From Wyeomyia smithii (taxonomy: Eukaryota; Arthropoda; Insecta; Diptera; Culicidae): a stretch of 64,000 bases of DNA. The DNA lies in the NCBI RefSeq assembly GCF_029784165.1, contig NC_073694.1:43693639-43757638 (forward strand), in the 5' to 3' direction. Every line of letters starts with the position of its first letter. Within the stretch, counting starts at the first letter, position 1. The notes below the pieces were generated by a model. It made no database searches. It saw nothing but the letters and a program-made list of their open reading frames with translations, and was not told where the DNA came from. This document shows, in pieces, positions 34,810 through 48,000 of this stretch. A program made the position numbers and the translations under genes.

Positions 34810-36950
34810 CCTTGGCTGTCGGGGCACGAATCGAAACTGCTTGGCAGCATTTAAGTAATTGACAAATCGCATGCGTGAGTCGGTTAAGGAAGCATTTTCT
34901 GGCACATTTTTTCAAGCCCTCCTAGTCAAATACTTTTATTCGAGTACTCCAACTCGCATGTCTCTACACGCGAACGCGTCGTGAGTAGAAAGACAAAAGA
35001 GAATTTGCGAGCGGTTTCATGTTGTCTACTGCTCTGGCGAATGCGTAAATAACAAAGCGTTTCTCGAAAGTGTGTGTGCAAACGATTGGAGAAGTCAGAA
35101 CAGTACAATGTCGTAAACAGTAATTTTGACCTTCCAAAAAATACTCCGTAGGACAAAATATGTTTTAAAGTAAAAACCCAAAAATATAATTATAAAATAT
35201 ACATTTAAAAAAAACACTTTTCAAAAATTCGATTTTCATTTCTTCGAAAACTACACGCAATGTGCAAATTTCTTTATAAAGACAGTTGCACAAATAAGAA
35301 TGAAAAAAATTTCGAAAAATCAATTTTCAAAATTTTTTTTAGTGTAAATTTTTTCGTAAGGACAAAATTATTGTCTACAACTTTGCCGAAAATGTCACAC
35401 CGATCAAATCTATCACTCTGGCTCTAAAAATATTTGTAATTCACCATACCAGTTTTACATAAATCGTTATCACAAATTAGTCGTGTTTCAAGAAAAAATA
35501 ACTAATAGCACAAACAACATCTTTAGTTTATAGTAACAACATCTAGGAATTATAGGAACATCTGTGCAAAGTTTCAAGCAAATCAAAACTGGTCAATAAA
35601 AATAGTTGCCTTTTTTGTGCACCATACCGATAATTCTGGTTTTTTATTGTTTTATGTTTAGACAAAATAACCATCTGCTGCTTCACCTAAGGTATCATAT
35701 GAGTCGAACAAACCGTTCTGGCTCTAACAATATTTCATGAGTTTTTTTCACTTCTGAAATTATTAGTTTCACAAAGAACTGACATGATTGGTTTCAAAAG
35801 TTTTTTTTTTCAATGAAGAAACAATTTCAAATGATCGATTATAGTTAGGTAAACTGTGTAAATGTAGTAAAAGCTGTTCCTATCTGATGCTTAAATATTT
35901 ATAAGTTGTCATCAAAATGTCGCCTCAGATCCTCTAAGAAAGCAATATGTTAAACATCATGGACATCCTTCATCTAAATCATGTCAACTAATGTTTGACG
36001 TTGATGGTTGCTCTGAACTGGGCTCCTTCGCATTATTGTGGAAAATATCAACAGGGTCTACTTATAAAAAAGTTGGTCACTCAGTTATTTGTTCCTTGGT
36101 GCATATTGAAATTTCGAGCTCGTGCTGAGACATGGAGATGAAATCGAATTTACAATCGTCTATGTCAAGGCACACCAACATTTTGAATAAGATGTAATGA
36201 ATGAACAAAAAAATTTTAACTCTTAATTGAGTATTCATCCTAAAAGGACAATTTAGGATATGATGCTGATCCCATATCTGTGCTAATCCCGACATTGAAA
36301 GCTGTTTTCGCACTAAAAATTTGACGGCAGACAGATTTTGATTGCCAACACCCCCGTTTGTGTGTTGCCAAATTTTTCACTGGTGGAATTGCCGCTACCG
36401 CACAAAAGCAGCGTTTTGTACCAGAAGACGTAATACCGCTACACTTACCGCTGACGCTACTACTCCTATAACTGTCTGCATTTGCGCTGATGCATGGATA
36501 ATTTTCAATTGATTGCTAAAAAAACGACGGAAGTGCGTTGGAAACTAAACGGCTTATAAGCATAAAAAACACAAGTTTTGTCCCCTTTTCCGTTTTTACA
36601 TTTTTATTTTCACCTCAATGTAGCTGATCTTCCAGAAAAACGTAGTTCTACGTAAGAAAACAAGTCTTTGTTATTCTCAACTTCAGTGATGTTCCAGTTC
36701 CAAATTTCCGCTAGCGAAATTTGTAAGAAAACCCGGTTGGAGAACACACAGACATTTCACTAATCTGCAGTTTACAGTTCATGCGAAGCGAATACAACCA
36801 CCACCTAACGAGAGAAGCGGAGGTGATAGATGCAACCGAAAAACAACTTAAATCGATCGAGTTAGTGCCGCGGCTAGCAGAATCACGTACCACATCACCA
36901 TTACCAACAGTATCTCACAGGCACAGCTGTTTAACTTGTTTTGATTTTGT
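34810..36950. other. Interior of the 5.8 kb element, no confirmed exon
   Basis: AT-rich, with 'ttcgaaaactacacg'-like repeats at 35.2-35.8 kb. A minus-strand frame at 36313-36077 ('MRKQLSMSGLAQIWDQHHIL') may be an exon of gene 2, with a 'tttttag' acceptor just upstream on that strand. Evidence is weak. Confidence 0.35.
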
Positions 36951-36953
36951 TGG

Positions 36954-37196
36954 CTAAGCCCGCACATTATTTAGTTTTTCGGCAAAATAGGCACGAATTC
37001 TTCTATCGCCTAATTTATCTTTACAGGCGGGGCAAATAAACATTGCCTTCCCTAGGACGAACAAATCCTTATGGGCACGACCGTTAATTCCACAACTTTG
37101 CTATCCGATTTGACGAAAGACATCGCAGGAACCGCGGGGCACTGGTTTCGAATCATTATTAGGCAAATGACACTTGCCACACAGCTTCTTATCCAT
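36954..37196 (-). pseudogene. Element gene 2, N-terminal Cys/His-rich ORF with one stop
   Basis: Minus strand from ATG at 37196: 'MDKKLCGKCHLPNNDSKPVP', 'RGSCDVFRQIG', a TAG at codon 32, then 'QSCGINGRAHKDLFVLGKA', 'MFICPACKDKLGDRRIRAYF', closing at 36954. Cys6-x2-Cys9, Cys24, Cys35, His42 and Cys55-x2-Cys58 look like a two-site zinc-binding domain. Its place near the right end, on the same strand as the 33.6 kb exons, fits the start of one long convergent gene. The stop and the missing middle mean it is dead. Zinc binding is inferred from spacing. Confidence 0.5.
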
Positions 37197-37599
37197 CAAT
37201 TCTAGCAGCAATAACAACAACGAGTTTGCATTTCTAGCGATTGATCTCTAAACTGGGCTTGATGGAAAATACAAACTTTACGGCTAGCTATTTGTATACG
37301 AGCACTACGTAAATAACCAAATTATATTATTGACCTGGTATCAGAACTTGTTTACTTTTTTGTATCCTATTCGATCTCCAATCCGATTTTTTTCCGATCG
37401 TATGTTCTCTGCCACAGTTGTTTTAACCGCACTTGATATTACTGTGTTGAGTTAATTTAAGCGACCGGACACTCGTCATATGTTTTATAAACACTTTCAC
37501 TCGCGAAAACCTTGTTTTGCACACCTATTAATCACGGTTTCTAAACTTGCAATCACTGAATATACCGGCGCGCAGTTTGACAGATATGTGTTACGTTTA

Positions 37600-37860
37600 T
37601 AGCAGTCATGAGTCGTATTTATAAAAACGCTCTGAGTAGCTCATGGTATTCAGAATCCAACTTATGGTATCATGAGTCATGACTCATGATTCTATGAGTC
37701 CATGCGACAGCGATGTATTACGCTTTTAATAGCCATGAGTCACATTCATGAAAACGTTCTTCATAGCTTATGATATTTGGAGTTGAGATCATGATGTCAT
37801 GAGTTATAGGTTATATTTTGTAGGTAAACGTCATTCATGATTTCATGACCTAAAAGGTCA
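37600..37860. repeat. Right subterminal repeats with 22-bp palindrome
   Basis: Repeated 'catgagtc', 'tcatgatt' and 'atgagtcatgactcatg' motifs. A perfect 22-bp palindrome at 37669-37690 has the half-site atcatgagtca. A roughly 130-bp duplication ('cagycatgagtc...tat' at about 37600 and 37730) is visible. Mirrors the left cluster. Confidence 0.75.
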
Positions 37861-37889
37861 TGAAAACGGGAAAAGATTTTTACCCGTGC

Positions 37890-39584
37890 GGTTTGTGCAC
37901 CCGCAACGGTAATGTATTTCAGCTGGGCTTTTGGGGGAAGGCTAAACAAATACCGAATTTGATACTGACCATGAAAGTAGCGCTTTGCACTGGTTCGTTT
38001 GTGCGATTCGCCACTAATTCTGATAAGCCGTCTCTGCCAATACCTGTGCAGTGGGAATAAAGTGATTTGAAAGTGGGTTTGCTATTTGTTTGGGGCATTT
38101 TCTGCAATTAATTCACAGCAAAAATTAGCCTTCGCAGCGCTGCTGCCTAAATTTAGTACCTCGATTGTTGAAAGTAATTTATTATACAAACGGTGACTAG
38201 TGTAATAAACTTTGTAGGCGTCTGTCAGTTTGCTTGCTGCGTGTTATCTAATATTCAGCGCTCACACACTCACACAATTGGCCTCTTATCGTTTAAGGTT
38301 GCAGTGTATTTACCGATAATGTTTCAAACGTTGCTTTAACGATTCTCCATCCAGTGCCGCACATACTAACACGCTCTCATAACTGTTAACATTCGACTCA
38401 ACTACCAAACAAAGCTCGTAATTCTAGGACACCGCACGGAAGCTTTCCGTCGCAACAGCCATGGCTGTTCGCAATATTCCCACGCTTCGGTAAGCGTTTG
38501 CTTGCTCTGTGGGTTGCTACTGTGCAAATATCAACTTGCCAACCGGGCACATCCTATCAGCTGTCCAAGGTATTGGCCCTAGAGCACTGTCGGATAAGCC
38601 GCGCACTGTTCGCATTCAGTTCAGGCAATTGATGCCAGTACCAAGGAACATCATTTCGATTTTGATTCCAATTTTCAGTTTCAATTCCGTGGCGGTTGTT
38701 AACAGTCCACTCCAGTGGAACACAACAGTTCGTGTGTGCAAGTTGAGAGACGCAAGCTAGTGAACCGAACGTGTGGGTCGTCGTGGTCGCACCGATATCG
38801 TATCGTCCTACTACATGTTGTGCTGGGAAGGGGGAAGTTATTATGATGCGTTTCCATCCTCACAGGATCTGCATGCCAACACCTTCATGCACTCGAGCCG
38901 GAAATCGAGTGTCCCGCTGGTAAGATTGGACCCGCTTCTAGTGCTGTGTTTATTCTAGAGAGCGTTATCTTTGAGTCTGTGCGAAAGATTGAAATTTTAT
39001 GAATTTACTGGAAAAGGGAAGGTCTCCGATTGATGTTCGAAGTTGGCGGTCTACTTTTTTGTTTTCCGTTGTGGTGAAAAATTGCTAGCAGCTCAGTTGT
39101 GTAATATTTTTGCGATAGTTTTAGAGCAGTTCTAGATGAAATCGGTAATGACATGGGTTTTTTCATATTTGAAATAAACTTGGAATTTCTTTTCGACTAG
39201 AGCAATTATGAATTTTCAACAATTGGGTTGCTTAGCTGTACTAGTTTTTATTTTTCGTTAGAAAAAAGCTGTGTTTTGTGAGCAATACGTGATTTAAAAA
39301 AAAATAACGTTGTCCTTCGGTTTTCAAATCACGATTCCTGCTTGAAATCGCTTGAATGACAGCCAACAGTCATTCAAGCGATTTAAAGCGTTTTTTATTC
39401 AACTTTTTTTTTTTAAATCACATTTTGCTCGGAAAAATTTATTCTTTTATTTAATATATAAAACTCAGAAATTCGCATATAGCTTAACAACCCATTTAGC
39501 TGGATTATTTTTATTAAAGTATTGCTTCTTCGGAGGGCGTGTGTATTTTTAACCAATTCATCAAACAAAATAAATCTCTTAAAT
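37890..39584. other. No supported gene; GC-balanced stretch at 38.2-39.0 kb
   Basis: 38240-38960 is less AT-rich, with a CATGG start context at 38460 and a donor-like 'cgg|taagcg' at 38489, plus ORFs of 60-83 codons without motifs. It could be a promoter/5'-UTR of a host gene on the plus strand. No downstream exon was found, so no call is made. An inverted repeat 'gaatgactg / cattcaagcgattt' lies at 39340-39385. Confidence 0.35.
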
Positions 39585-40130
39585 CAGGCCTGTCCAACCT
39601 TTTTGATACGCGGGCCAAATTTCACAATCCACAACAGCTGTCAGGCCAAAATTTTGAAAAATTTCAAATTTTAGCTAATTTTTAGATTTTGTACAAATAT
39701 TTATTAAAATATCATGCTGGACTGTTCTAAGATTTTAAAATTACATGAGCTTGGAGAATCAATGAGAAACTTGAAACCATTGGCTTTTTTTTCCAGAACA
39801 CGTGCCATATTGATGTCAAAATCTGATACCGAAGTCCGCAAACACGATTTTAAATTCTCGTCTGATAAAGATGAACGACAACTATTCTTTTACTGCCTCC
39901 ATTCTATTGAAGTCGTGCTTCATTTTTGAAATGTCGATACGGATTGAAAGTTTCAACGTTAAATAAGTTTAAATTATACAAAGATAATTTGTATCATCAC
40001 AAATTCCAATCCGAATAGGTACATCAACACGTGGGCCAAATGTGAAACGCGTTTCAAAACCTAACGCGGACCGCGACAAAAGAAGCCGAGGGCCGGATGT
40101 GGCCCGCGGGCCGTACGTTGGACAGCCCTG
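39585..40130. mobile_element. hAT-type MITE with 8-bp TSD
   Basis: Ends are 'caggcctgtccaacctttt' and the reverse complement of 'cagggctgtccaacgtacgg'. The 8-bp duplications are tcttaaat (39577-39584) and tcttaaac (40131-40138). 'gcgggccaaat' near the left end is matched by 'tggcccgcgggcc' at the right. TIR start CAG and 8-bp TSD fit hAT. The 546-bp body has no transposase frame; the ORFs through it are chance. Confidence 0.9.
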
Positions 40131-40559
40131 TCTTAAACTATCGATCAGATTTCTCCAGATAAGCTGTGAGAAATCAATTTCACCATCAATTTGAAGCATG
40201 TGGTTTGGAACCGATAAAAAAACATGATTCAAAAACTGATTAATATAGGGTAAGGAACGGCCTAAGCAGTGGCCCCTAATTTGAGCAGTCGAAAACAACG
40301 GGCTTCAAACTTCCGAATTTTGATCAATATCGACAATCTCAATGACGAGACCTCTGATGAAATATGTATCTTACGAATATATAAAATACCATTCAACACA
40401 ATAGAATCATTTAATAAACATCAATTGATTGAAATAGCGTCCCTCGATTGGAAACTATAATTGATTCCTGTTAAAGTTTGCTAAATCAGTTTTACAATCT
40501 GAAAACAAGTGCTGGAGAGAGGAAGAAAATTAAAAAAACTGACTTTACACATTTCGTGT

Positions 40560-41095
40560 ATTTCATTTCAATAAGGACTGTGTCGGAAAGTAATTAGCAA
40601 CATGTATTTGTGAATTATATTCGAAAGGAATTAACAATTCTTTTTATGTTTTCAGTTTATTGAAGTTCAGTTCAGTTTCGATTAATGTCATGGCTTACTT
40701 GAATCAAAAATTTATCTTCTGATAAACGAACGCACTTTTCACCGAATGCCTTTCATCAAATTCTGCACAGTCACTTTTGTGCATTTTCTGGATGCTGCTG
40801 TGCATTTTTTTTTTTTGAATTCCTGCATGGTTTGGGATACTGTCCCCTCTTTCCTGAAGAACTGCTTCACAATTGCCCAGAATCGTTCAATTGGTTGGAG
40901 CTCCGGGCAGTTAGGTGGATTGATGTTTTTCTTGACGGATTGGATATTATGGTGTAAAAGCCACTGTAGAACAGATTTAGTGTGGTGTGCAGAAGCCAAA
41001 TCAGGCCAGAACAGTGGGGGAGACTTATGCTGTTTATAGAAATAAGATGAATATAGGTGCACGAAGCTGTTGAGATGAATAATGGAGCGATAACC
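40560..41095 (-). pseudogene. Tc1/mariner transposase C-terminal fragment
   Basis: The minus-strand frame (to 40739) reads 'HKSPPLFWPDLASAHHTKSV', 'NINPPNCPELQPIERFWAIV' and 'KQFFRKEGTVSQTMQEF', the second Asp and third acidic catalytic regions of IS630-Tc1-mariner transposases. A stop after 'KGIR' precedes 'KVRSFIRR', the likely original end. 'tgtgtcggaaagtaat' at about 40578 may be a TIR remnant. The N-terminal two thirds are missing: it abuts a LINE fragment near 41100. It differs in sequence from the copies at 3.8 and 23.9 kb. Confidence 0.8.
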
Positions 41096-41104
41096 CTACA
41101 ATTT

Positions 41105-42110
41105 CCACAGTTGTTAACCTATACTATGACAGAATAATTCGAAATGCCAAACATGCTTTAAATATGCATCGTTTGAGAAATCTGAATCTTGTTGAAAGAA
41201 GTTGGTTGATAAATGCTTTTATCCTATCGAAATCCTGGTACCTAGCTCAAATTGTTCCCCCAAATCAAAAACATTTAGCTGAAATGAGATCTACCGTAGG
41301 TCAGTTTTTATGGAAAGGTTTCATTTTCAAGACGAAGTAAAGACGAAGTAAAGTTGATCACTTTACTTAGATTATGACATGGGCGGAATCCAACTAGTGG
41401 ACTCAGAATGCAAAATGAAGGCGCTTATTATCAAAAGTATTTTACAAAATGACGATGGAACTTTTACAGAAGACACTCTATTGCAATATTCTAGAATTCG
41501 TAGTCTATCAATTAATTTTAGTAACTGGACTGGTGTTGCAAATGATATTAAAGGTAGCACTAGCTTAAATACAACAGCTTCACTTTACAGATTTTGTATT
41601 TCTCAAAAAAATATAATACCCCAAGTATCGAACGATTATCCACAAATTGAGTGGAGTATTGTTTGGAAGAACTATAATTACAATTTTATACCTTCTGAAG
41701 ACAGATCACGGATCATTGCATTTGGTAATAATCTTATCGCTTATAAAGAAAAATTAATAGCTTACAATATTGGAAGATTGAACAGTAGCAGCTGTGATTC
41801 ATGCTTACAACCGGATAATAATAACCATAGAATAGAACAATGTCCACCGGCCAAAATTATTTTAGACTGGATTAAGAACGTCGTCCTGAGTAAATGCAAA
41901 ATAAGTTTAAACAGATTAGAAGATATGCTATCCGTTGATATTGACACTAAGAGACAACGAGAAAAGGCAGCTCTCTGGTTGGCTATACGAGGAATTTCTT
42001 TTTGCTTCAAATGGTACCCAAACCCAAGTCTTTATGTAATCAAGAAAGAAATGAGAGATGAGATGGAAACATAAACATTATTTAAACAACAATTCGGAAA
42101 CCATATGAAT
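41105..42110 (+). pseudogene. 3' fragment of an L1/Tx1-like LINE ORF2
   Basis: Frames read 'ERSWLINAFILSKSWYLAQI', 'VPPNQKHLAEMRSTVGQFLW' and, after a frameshift near 41350, 'MGGIQLVDSECKMKALIIKS' onward to a stop at 42074. 'CDSCLQPDNNNHRIEQCPPA' is the C-terminal Cys/His knuckle seen in this LINE group. The layout matches the C-terminal third of the intact element at 55-58 kb (GGLGL..., CRVCATEETIFHKF...). 5'-truncated before RT; frameshift means non-functional. A distinct subfamily from the intact copy. Confidence 0.7.
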
Positions 42111-42224
42111 ATTTGTTAAAAAGATCGTTAGAATTAGGTTAGGTTAAAAGTGTAAAGTTTATTTTTATTGTAATTGTATTAGTAATGTGGGGCGGGATCG
42201 TTGCCGAATTCGCTATTCATACCT

Positions 42225-42340
42225 GATTCGAATTCAAGCTCAAATCTTTATCGTCTGTGGAAGTGGGATGTGTTGGAAAACATACTCCCTTTCGCTGATC
42301 CTCAACATTTTTGACCTATTGGGTTGTGTACATTGTCGCA
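42225..42340 (+). pseudogene. Possible BEL/Pao reverse transcriptase scrap
   Basis: Frames contain 'RFEFKLKSLSS' and 'TYSLSLILNIFDLLGCV', resembling the block ending in IFDPLG that follows RT in BEL/Pao elements. Too short for certainty. Confidence 0.35.
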
Positions 42341-43489
42341 GACTAGTTTCGCTATCCTCCCTAGCAGCTACTTCATCTTCGGGTAAACACGCTTCTTTCT
42401 TCGGGTAAACACGACAATTCGCAGCATTGGATCCAGCGTTCAGTGAAGTTCCAGTCACCAAGCCACCAATAAGTTTCTTCAAATTTCTGGTATCCGTTTG
42501 TGCCACAGATCAAGACTTGCACGACGAAACCTGTTTGCTTTCCGCCGCCTAGTCCAGCTTGAATTGATTCTTGGAGTGAGTCCCTGATGCCACCACTCAT
42601 TGTTGAGATTAAAAATCTTGCTATGGTTGCATCTGGTAAAGTTTTGTCTTCACGAAGTCACTCGTTATGGCGACCCCAGAATTTTCCAAGGCCATGATTA
42701 TGGGACGGTGTTCGTCTGTAAGACCAGCCAGCCAAATCATACAAACCCAGAGTTCCGACAATTTGAATCCGATACCATTCAGCTGATGTGATATCGATAT
42801 CACGTGATTTACCTATTCGTACATCGAGTCGCACGAATCCAAATCAGTCTTAATGAATTTATGGAGCAATCCGTTCTGCCGGAAGCGCAATCGAATATCT
42901 GCGGTATCCACGTGAGTTGGTGGTTTGATCGCTTCCTGACTCCGCTGCTCTGCGAGTCCAATTACTAACGATTTTGGTTGAAGTTTCGTACCACGAGGTC
43001 TATGATCTCGCAATAGCGGCCATCCTTCGAAGATTGCTTTCCGCTCGTGAGAATAGCAATAGATTGATGAAACTAAATGTGCACAAGCGATGTTTTTGAC
43101 AAGAAAAACAAAGTTCTTTTGAGTCCATTACTTCGGCAGGTCTTTCACTACCTCCTTGGCAATTTGTCGAAACTAGAAGATTTTCGCTTTTACCGGATAC
43201 CTGGGAGCTCTTGTCATATTTGTTCTCTTCTTGTTGTTTTGTTTTGTTAGAGATCTTACCGCTGATAACTTGCTATAAAATAGGTTTCAGTCAGTTTTCC
43301 CCGGAATCCCTGTATGCTTTTGTTTGGATTTCTCCACCAATATTTTTGCCTGTGATCTGATTAATAAATTTGCTCACACACATACCCATTTGATATTTTA
43401 TTTGAAAGTTTTTCGCTGGAAAGGGTTATGTCTAGGAATTCTTGTCGTACAGTGTTTATAAAAGTTGGGTTACCTCGGTTACATATATC
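42341..43489. other. No supported gene
   Basis: Several 60-90 codon ORFs on both strands without recognised motifs. 'cttcgggtaaacacg' occurs twice in tandem at 42377-42410. Confidence 0.4.
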
Positions 43490-43655
43490 AGATTTATGCC
43501 CCGAGAATGGCTACAGTCCAGGCAGTGACCTTTTTAATAGATCGGGCAAATGAAACCTCCCAACCAGTCTGAGGGTAATTCTTCATCAGATCTCAGAATG
43601 GTTCAATGAATGGCATAATGCAGCGGTTCATTGCCGACTTTAAAGAGTTTCGGCC
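43490..43655 (-). pseudogene. RTE-type LINE fragment
   Basis: Minus-strand translation gives 'LFKVGNEPLHYAIH' and, frame-shifted, 'ELPSDWLGGFICPIY*KGHC'-like text, the segment just before RT in RTE-type elements. It parallels 'MGGLICPIYKKGHRLDCCNY' in the 58.7 kb copy. Very decayed. Confidence 0.5.
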
Positions 43656-43674
43656 CTCACCCCAGTGGCGACTC

Positions 43675-45060
43675 TCCAACTCAGAATGAGGATGACGCAA
43701 TTAAATCTGGGCCACTGCTACGCGGCCCAGCGACTGCTGTATCAAGGGATGGCGACCATATGAGCGACGGCCAGGCCCTCGGTTCAGGAAATTGTGTCAA
43801 CTTCGAACTAGGATGAAGTATTCTACTGCAGTAGCTATTCTCCGCAGAGTTGGTCTACAGAGAGGTTCGCCCAGATGGTCGATCGTGTAATTGTGGAGCT
43901 AACGAGCCTAACGTCGTTGGTGGTGCCGGATGACTTCAACGCTTAGGCTGTCGAGTGGGGATATCGCCGCACGATTCAAAGGGGACAGATTTTTTTGGAA
44001 GCTTTGGCAAAGCCCATCTTGGACCTGGCCAACGTCGGCGCTAACACCATCTACAGCGGATACGTTGTAGAGCCGATCATCGACCGACGTGACTTTCGGC
44101 AGCACGGATAGCCGACCTCAGTACGTGCCTTCGTGTGAGGAGGATGCAACTCGCGCTTACTGCTGTGCAAAGATCGGAGTGCCAGGCAACTTCAAAATCA
44201 GCTGAAGCAGCGGTTTTCAACCTTTTTTTGTCCGCGTACCCCTTGGCGATATTTTCTAAACCAATTGTACCCCCTGGGTTTGGAATGTTCTCGAAAAGTG
44301 GGAGAGAGTAGTGGTAGTTCATGTTGTTGTAGTCTAGTTCAAGCTCCAAATTGAATTATGATTTGTTTGTTTGCTTCAGTCATGTTCTAAGAGCAAGTTT
44401 GAACAACAAATGAAGTATTATGAAGAAAGATTGCTTCGTTCACCATTACTCATCTTTCTTTCGCGTACCCCAGGTTGAAAGCCGCTAAGCTATGGTAACG
44501 CTGGAGATCGCAATATAAGCCAGGTAACAAGTTTGTTGCGACAGTGCCAACCCGAATCCGTGGGGCGACGGATTGTAACGACCGAGACCGTACCTCTGGT
44601 CAGCCCCGGTAAAGTTATCACCAGCGATTTGAGAGCGGATCATAAAGGGACTTTTCCACGCCATGAGACGAGTCCCTGGCGTCCGGTTATTGAGCACCCA
44701 AAAACAGTGAGTGACGGCAGCCGCGTAGAGATCGCAGTGGCGGTAAGAATAATGTACGATAAACTTGTTGAGATCGCAAACTCCCTGAAGGTGAGTAAGG
44801 CACCGGGTTATATAGAATCCCGAACCTGGCCATTAGGACAGCCATAAAGGTAGCCCCAGGATGTTCAAGGCGGCCGTGCAGATATGCTTAGACGACTGCC
44901 TTTTCCCGGACAAGTGGAAACGACAGAGACTGGTAATACTGCCAAAGACCGGGAGGCGGACTTTTTTGTATCATTGCCAGGTGACCTATCGGTATATAGA
45001 CCAATCTGTCCGCTAGATACAGCGCCAGCTAGAATTCTACAGCCTATGTGCTTCGAAATC
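43675..45060 (+). pseudogene. R1/Loa-like LINE fragment, split by a hAT MITE
   Basis: 5' part: 'RMRMTQLNLGHCYAAQRLLY' is the N-terminal start of the endonuclease. Then 'FAQMVDRVIVELTSLTSLV' and 'DDFNA*AVEWG' (GDFNAWAVEWGS in intact relatives), with stops. 3' of the MITE: 'LVEIANSLKVSKAPG' and 'MFKAAVQICLDDCLFPDKWK' with 'LPKTGR', the N-terminal RT region. Large internal deletions and frameshifts; nothing beyond about 45060 is recognisable. Confidence 0.65.
44208..44487. mobile_element. hAT-type MITE, 280 bp
   Basis: The left end 'cagcggttttcaacct' and the reverse complement of the right end 'tagcggctttcaacct' agree at 14 of 16. 'cgcgtacccc' occurs near both ends. Flanking octamers agctgaag and agctatgg are a diverged 8-bp TSD. 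Inserted into the LINE fragment. Confidence 0.8.
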
Positions 45061-48000
45061 TTAGAGTACCGGTGCCACTGTACAAGATCCTACAAAATTA
45101 TTTTCAGAATCGAGTGCTGGTTTACAACACACATGAAAGTCAGAAATGCGCACCAATCAACGTGAAATTTCGGTTTCCGAAATTTTTTTTTGATGCCTAA
45201 TGACTTAAAATTGCATGAAACGTCGAGAATTGGTGTCATCAGAAATTTTTTTTTGCAAAAATCTGCTCTCTGGGACTTAGTCGTTTTTTCAATTGTGGAA
45301 GGCGGAATTCAAAAAACTCCCTTTGTTAGGAGTATGTCTTCATAATGTGTACAATTGAACCTTTTTCCATTTTTCAATTCACTCATTTTTTAATAGCCGA
45401 TCATTTGCAAACATAACCGATTCCTTAAAAAATTAATAATAACTCTGATTTTTTTGGACAATATTGGGTCCATTTGACTAGAACCAGCGTCAGTTAATGC
45501 TGTGGCAAAAAACACCGCTAATTGCTGTTTTGACTGATATTCTGATTTCTTATGCATTTCACACATTTTTTGTGCGTAGTCAGTACAATTATTGTGCGTG
45601 TTAAACGCCGTTAATTCCGTTGATCTTCTTGTAGAAGCTCCTGCCTGGAGAAACATTTTCAAATATTATTTTCGAATTACCCTTCGGATGCCGAGAAAAA
45701 AAGCTTTCAACAACTAATCCTGCAAATTGTTTTACTGCTCCGTGTGATCAAAAAGATATTTAAAACAGGTCTCAGGAGAAAGATTTTCAGAAATAATTTT
45801 TTTAAGCTAATCTCTGTTTCAATCAACGATAAAGTTCATATGAGTAGGGCCAGATGGATCAATTAAATTTTACACTATTTTTCTATCACAAAATTCTCGG
45901 ATTTTGAAATTATTACACCAATTACGATTATGTTTAATTCGAGGGCAATTACGGCCAGTCCAGTGATACCATGATTTTTACAGTGCTACTCTAAATTTTT
46001 ACAATTCAGTTTTCTGTTTGTTTTTTTTTTATAATAAAATTGTAAGTGCCCTTCCAATCCCAATATTTTAATGCAATCGGTTTTTTTTCGGTATTTCTTC
46101 AGTTTGTGAAATGTAAAAAAAAAATCATTTCTTTTATATGGGAGGACTTTACGGCTTTTACTAATTTTTTTTTTTTTTCAAGCTAATATTACCGTTTAGT
46201 AAGAGCAATTCCATTCCTCGTGGTCCATAGGTGTTAGTGTAATGTTTAGCTTACATAACCACATACAACAAATTATAAAAAGTATTTTTTTTATTAGTGC
46301 ATGATTTATTATTTTATGATTTAATGAGAGCCATACTTGTTAATTTCAGTTTTCTATACTTTTCTCTATCAATCATTCTATACTTTTATCTATCAATTAT
46401 TTTATACTCCTCTCTATCAATGAAATAAATTAAAATGGCCGCTTCATTTCATTGCTTTAAACGAATTGATTTTTATTGAGACAATTTGAAGTCTGTTGCC
46501 AAATCTGCAAATCGAATTGCAACTCAAGTTGTGTCAATCACATCCCCATAGCAAGGACAACATAACTCAAAAAAATCTCCGAGTACGGATTATAAAACGT
46601 TACCTGCAATGGCACCACTATCATGAATATATTACCAAAATGTAACTGACCTTAATCCATTCGAAAATAAATCCTGCAGCTCGATATCGAGCAAACATTC
46701 CATCAAACCGCTACTGGATGGAACGGACAAGATAGAACGCTGCGCTTCAGCTCCCCTCTTCCCCAATCCCTGGTGCCCCTGGTCCTACAGTATTGTGTAA
46801 TCGAACAACCGTATCTGTTGTCAGCATAAGCCTAGAACCATAAAACACCACATAAACAGAGCCCGCATAACTTGATTCTTTATGCAATACAGCGAAACTA
46901 ACCCGGAGCAAATTCGAACCACGGAAATCAGTCGGGCCAAGCCTGGCGAATTCATTCCGGGCCCGAACGTTGTTGGATTAGGAAGCTTTTTTCCCCGAAC
47001 CTAGTACCAATTGCAGTACATTTAGTGCCATGTGAAAAAACAAGTGAACAGCAGAGTAATGGTTGGATTTACTACCGACTCTGTCCGAGACGGGGTTTAT
47101 CTGTGAAAAAAGTCGAAACTCCTACTTCAACGCTCTAAAACACGTGGTGTGGTAGCTGATGGCTTACGAAGTGCAAGTAATTAGTTTAGTATTATAAACT
47201 AAGTAGATACATTCTTACCTGCTGCAACGGAGTGCCAAGTTATCCAAGGTCATAGTTCTATTTTAAGCGTTCAACACCTTGGCGGGTCGTGTCGTGTGGG
47301 AGCAAATGTAGAGCAAAAGTCTGAAAAAGTCATGGCACTATCGAAGTGCTAGTCGGCGCGTGATTGTTTTATCAATTTTTCACTTTCCACTTCTCCCGGA
47401 GCAGATGTTTGTTTCGCTAACTGGCACCGAGGGGCCCTGCAGTGACGCTGATGGTTGCAGCTAGACTAGAGTAATGGCGTGACTGATTTTGACAGTTGAA
47501 TAAACTAGGGACTATAATATGTAGAGCACACGATTCAAGGGTATTTTGTTTTTGGTTAGCATAACGAACATAGATTTACTTTATTAAAAAGTTTTAGAAT
47601 AATAGCAAAGCTATATTCTAAAGTTTTTACTTCATCATCGAATTTTCTTTACTTTCTGAAACATACGACTACATTCCGATCGTATTATTTTAAGTGCATT
47701 CATACATTTATGTAATCAATGACATTTTGCTGAATTGGCTCTTAAATAAAGGGAAACCCAGAAATTCTCAACTCATAAAACTAATAATATGGTCCCTGAC
47801 GGCAATAACTAAGAACGTTGTATATTCTGTAGATAGCCTATTAAAATTTTCATATGATAAGTGCATCGATTAATTCAACTCGAAAATCGTACACCTTTTT
47901 TCCTCGCGTCAAGTGGCGAAGCATCGCACTTTCACTCAAGAAGAATTCGCAAACTCCGTCGAAATTACGTAATTTTCGATTATTTACATCAACGAAAATT

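Noticed and set aside
38460..38960. Candidate first exon or promoter
   Set aside because: Start context and donor-like site exist, but no partner exon, conserved motif or clear core promoter.
39969..40298. 109-codon minus-strand ORF as a gene
   Set aside because: It runs across the right end of a hAT MITE and has no motif.
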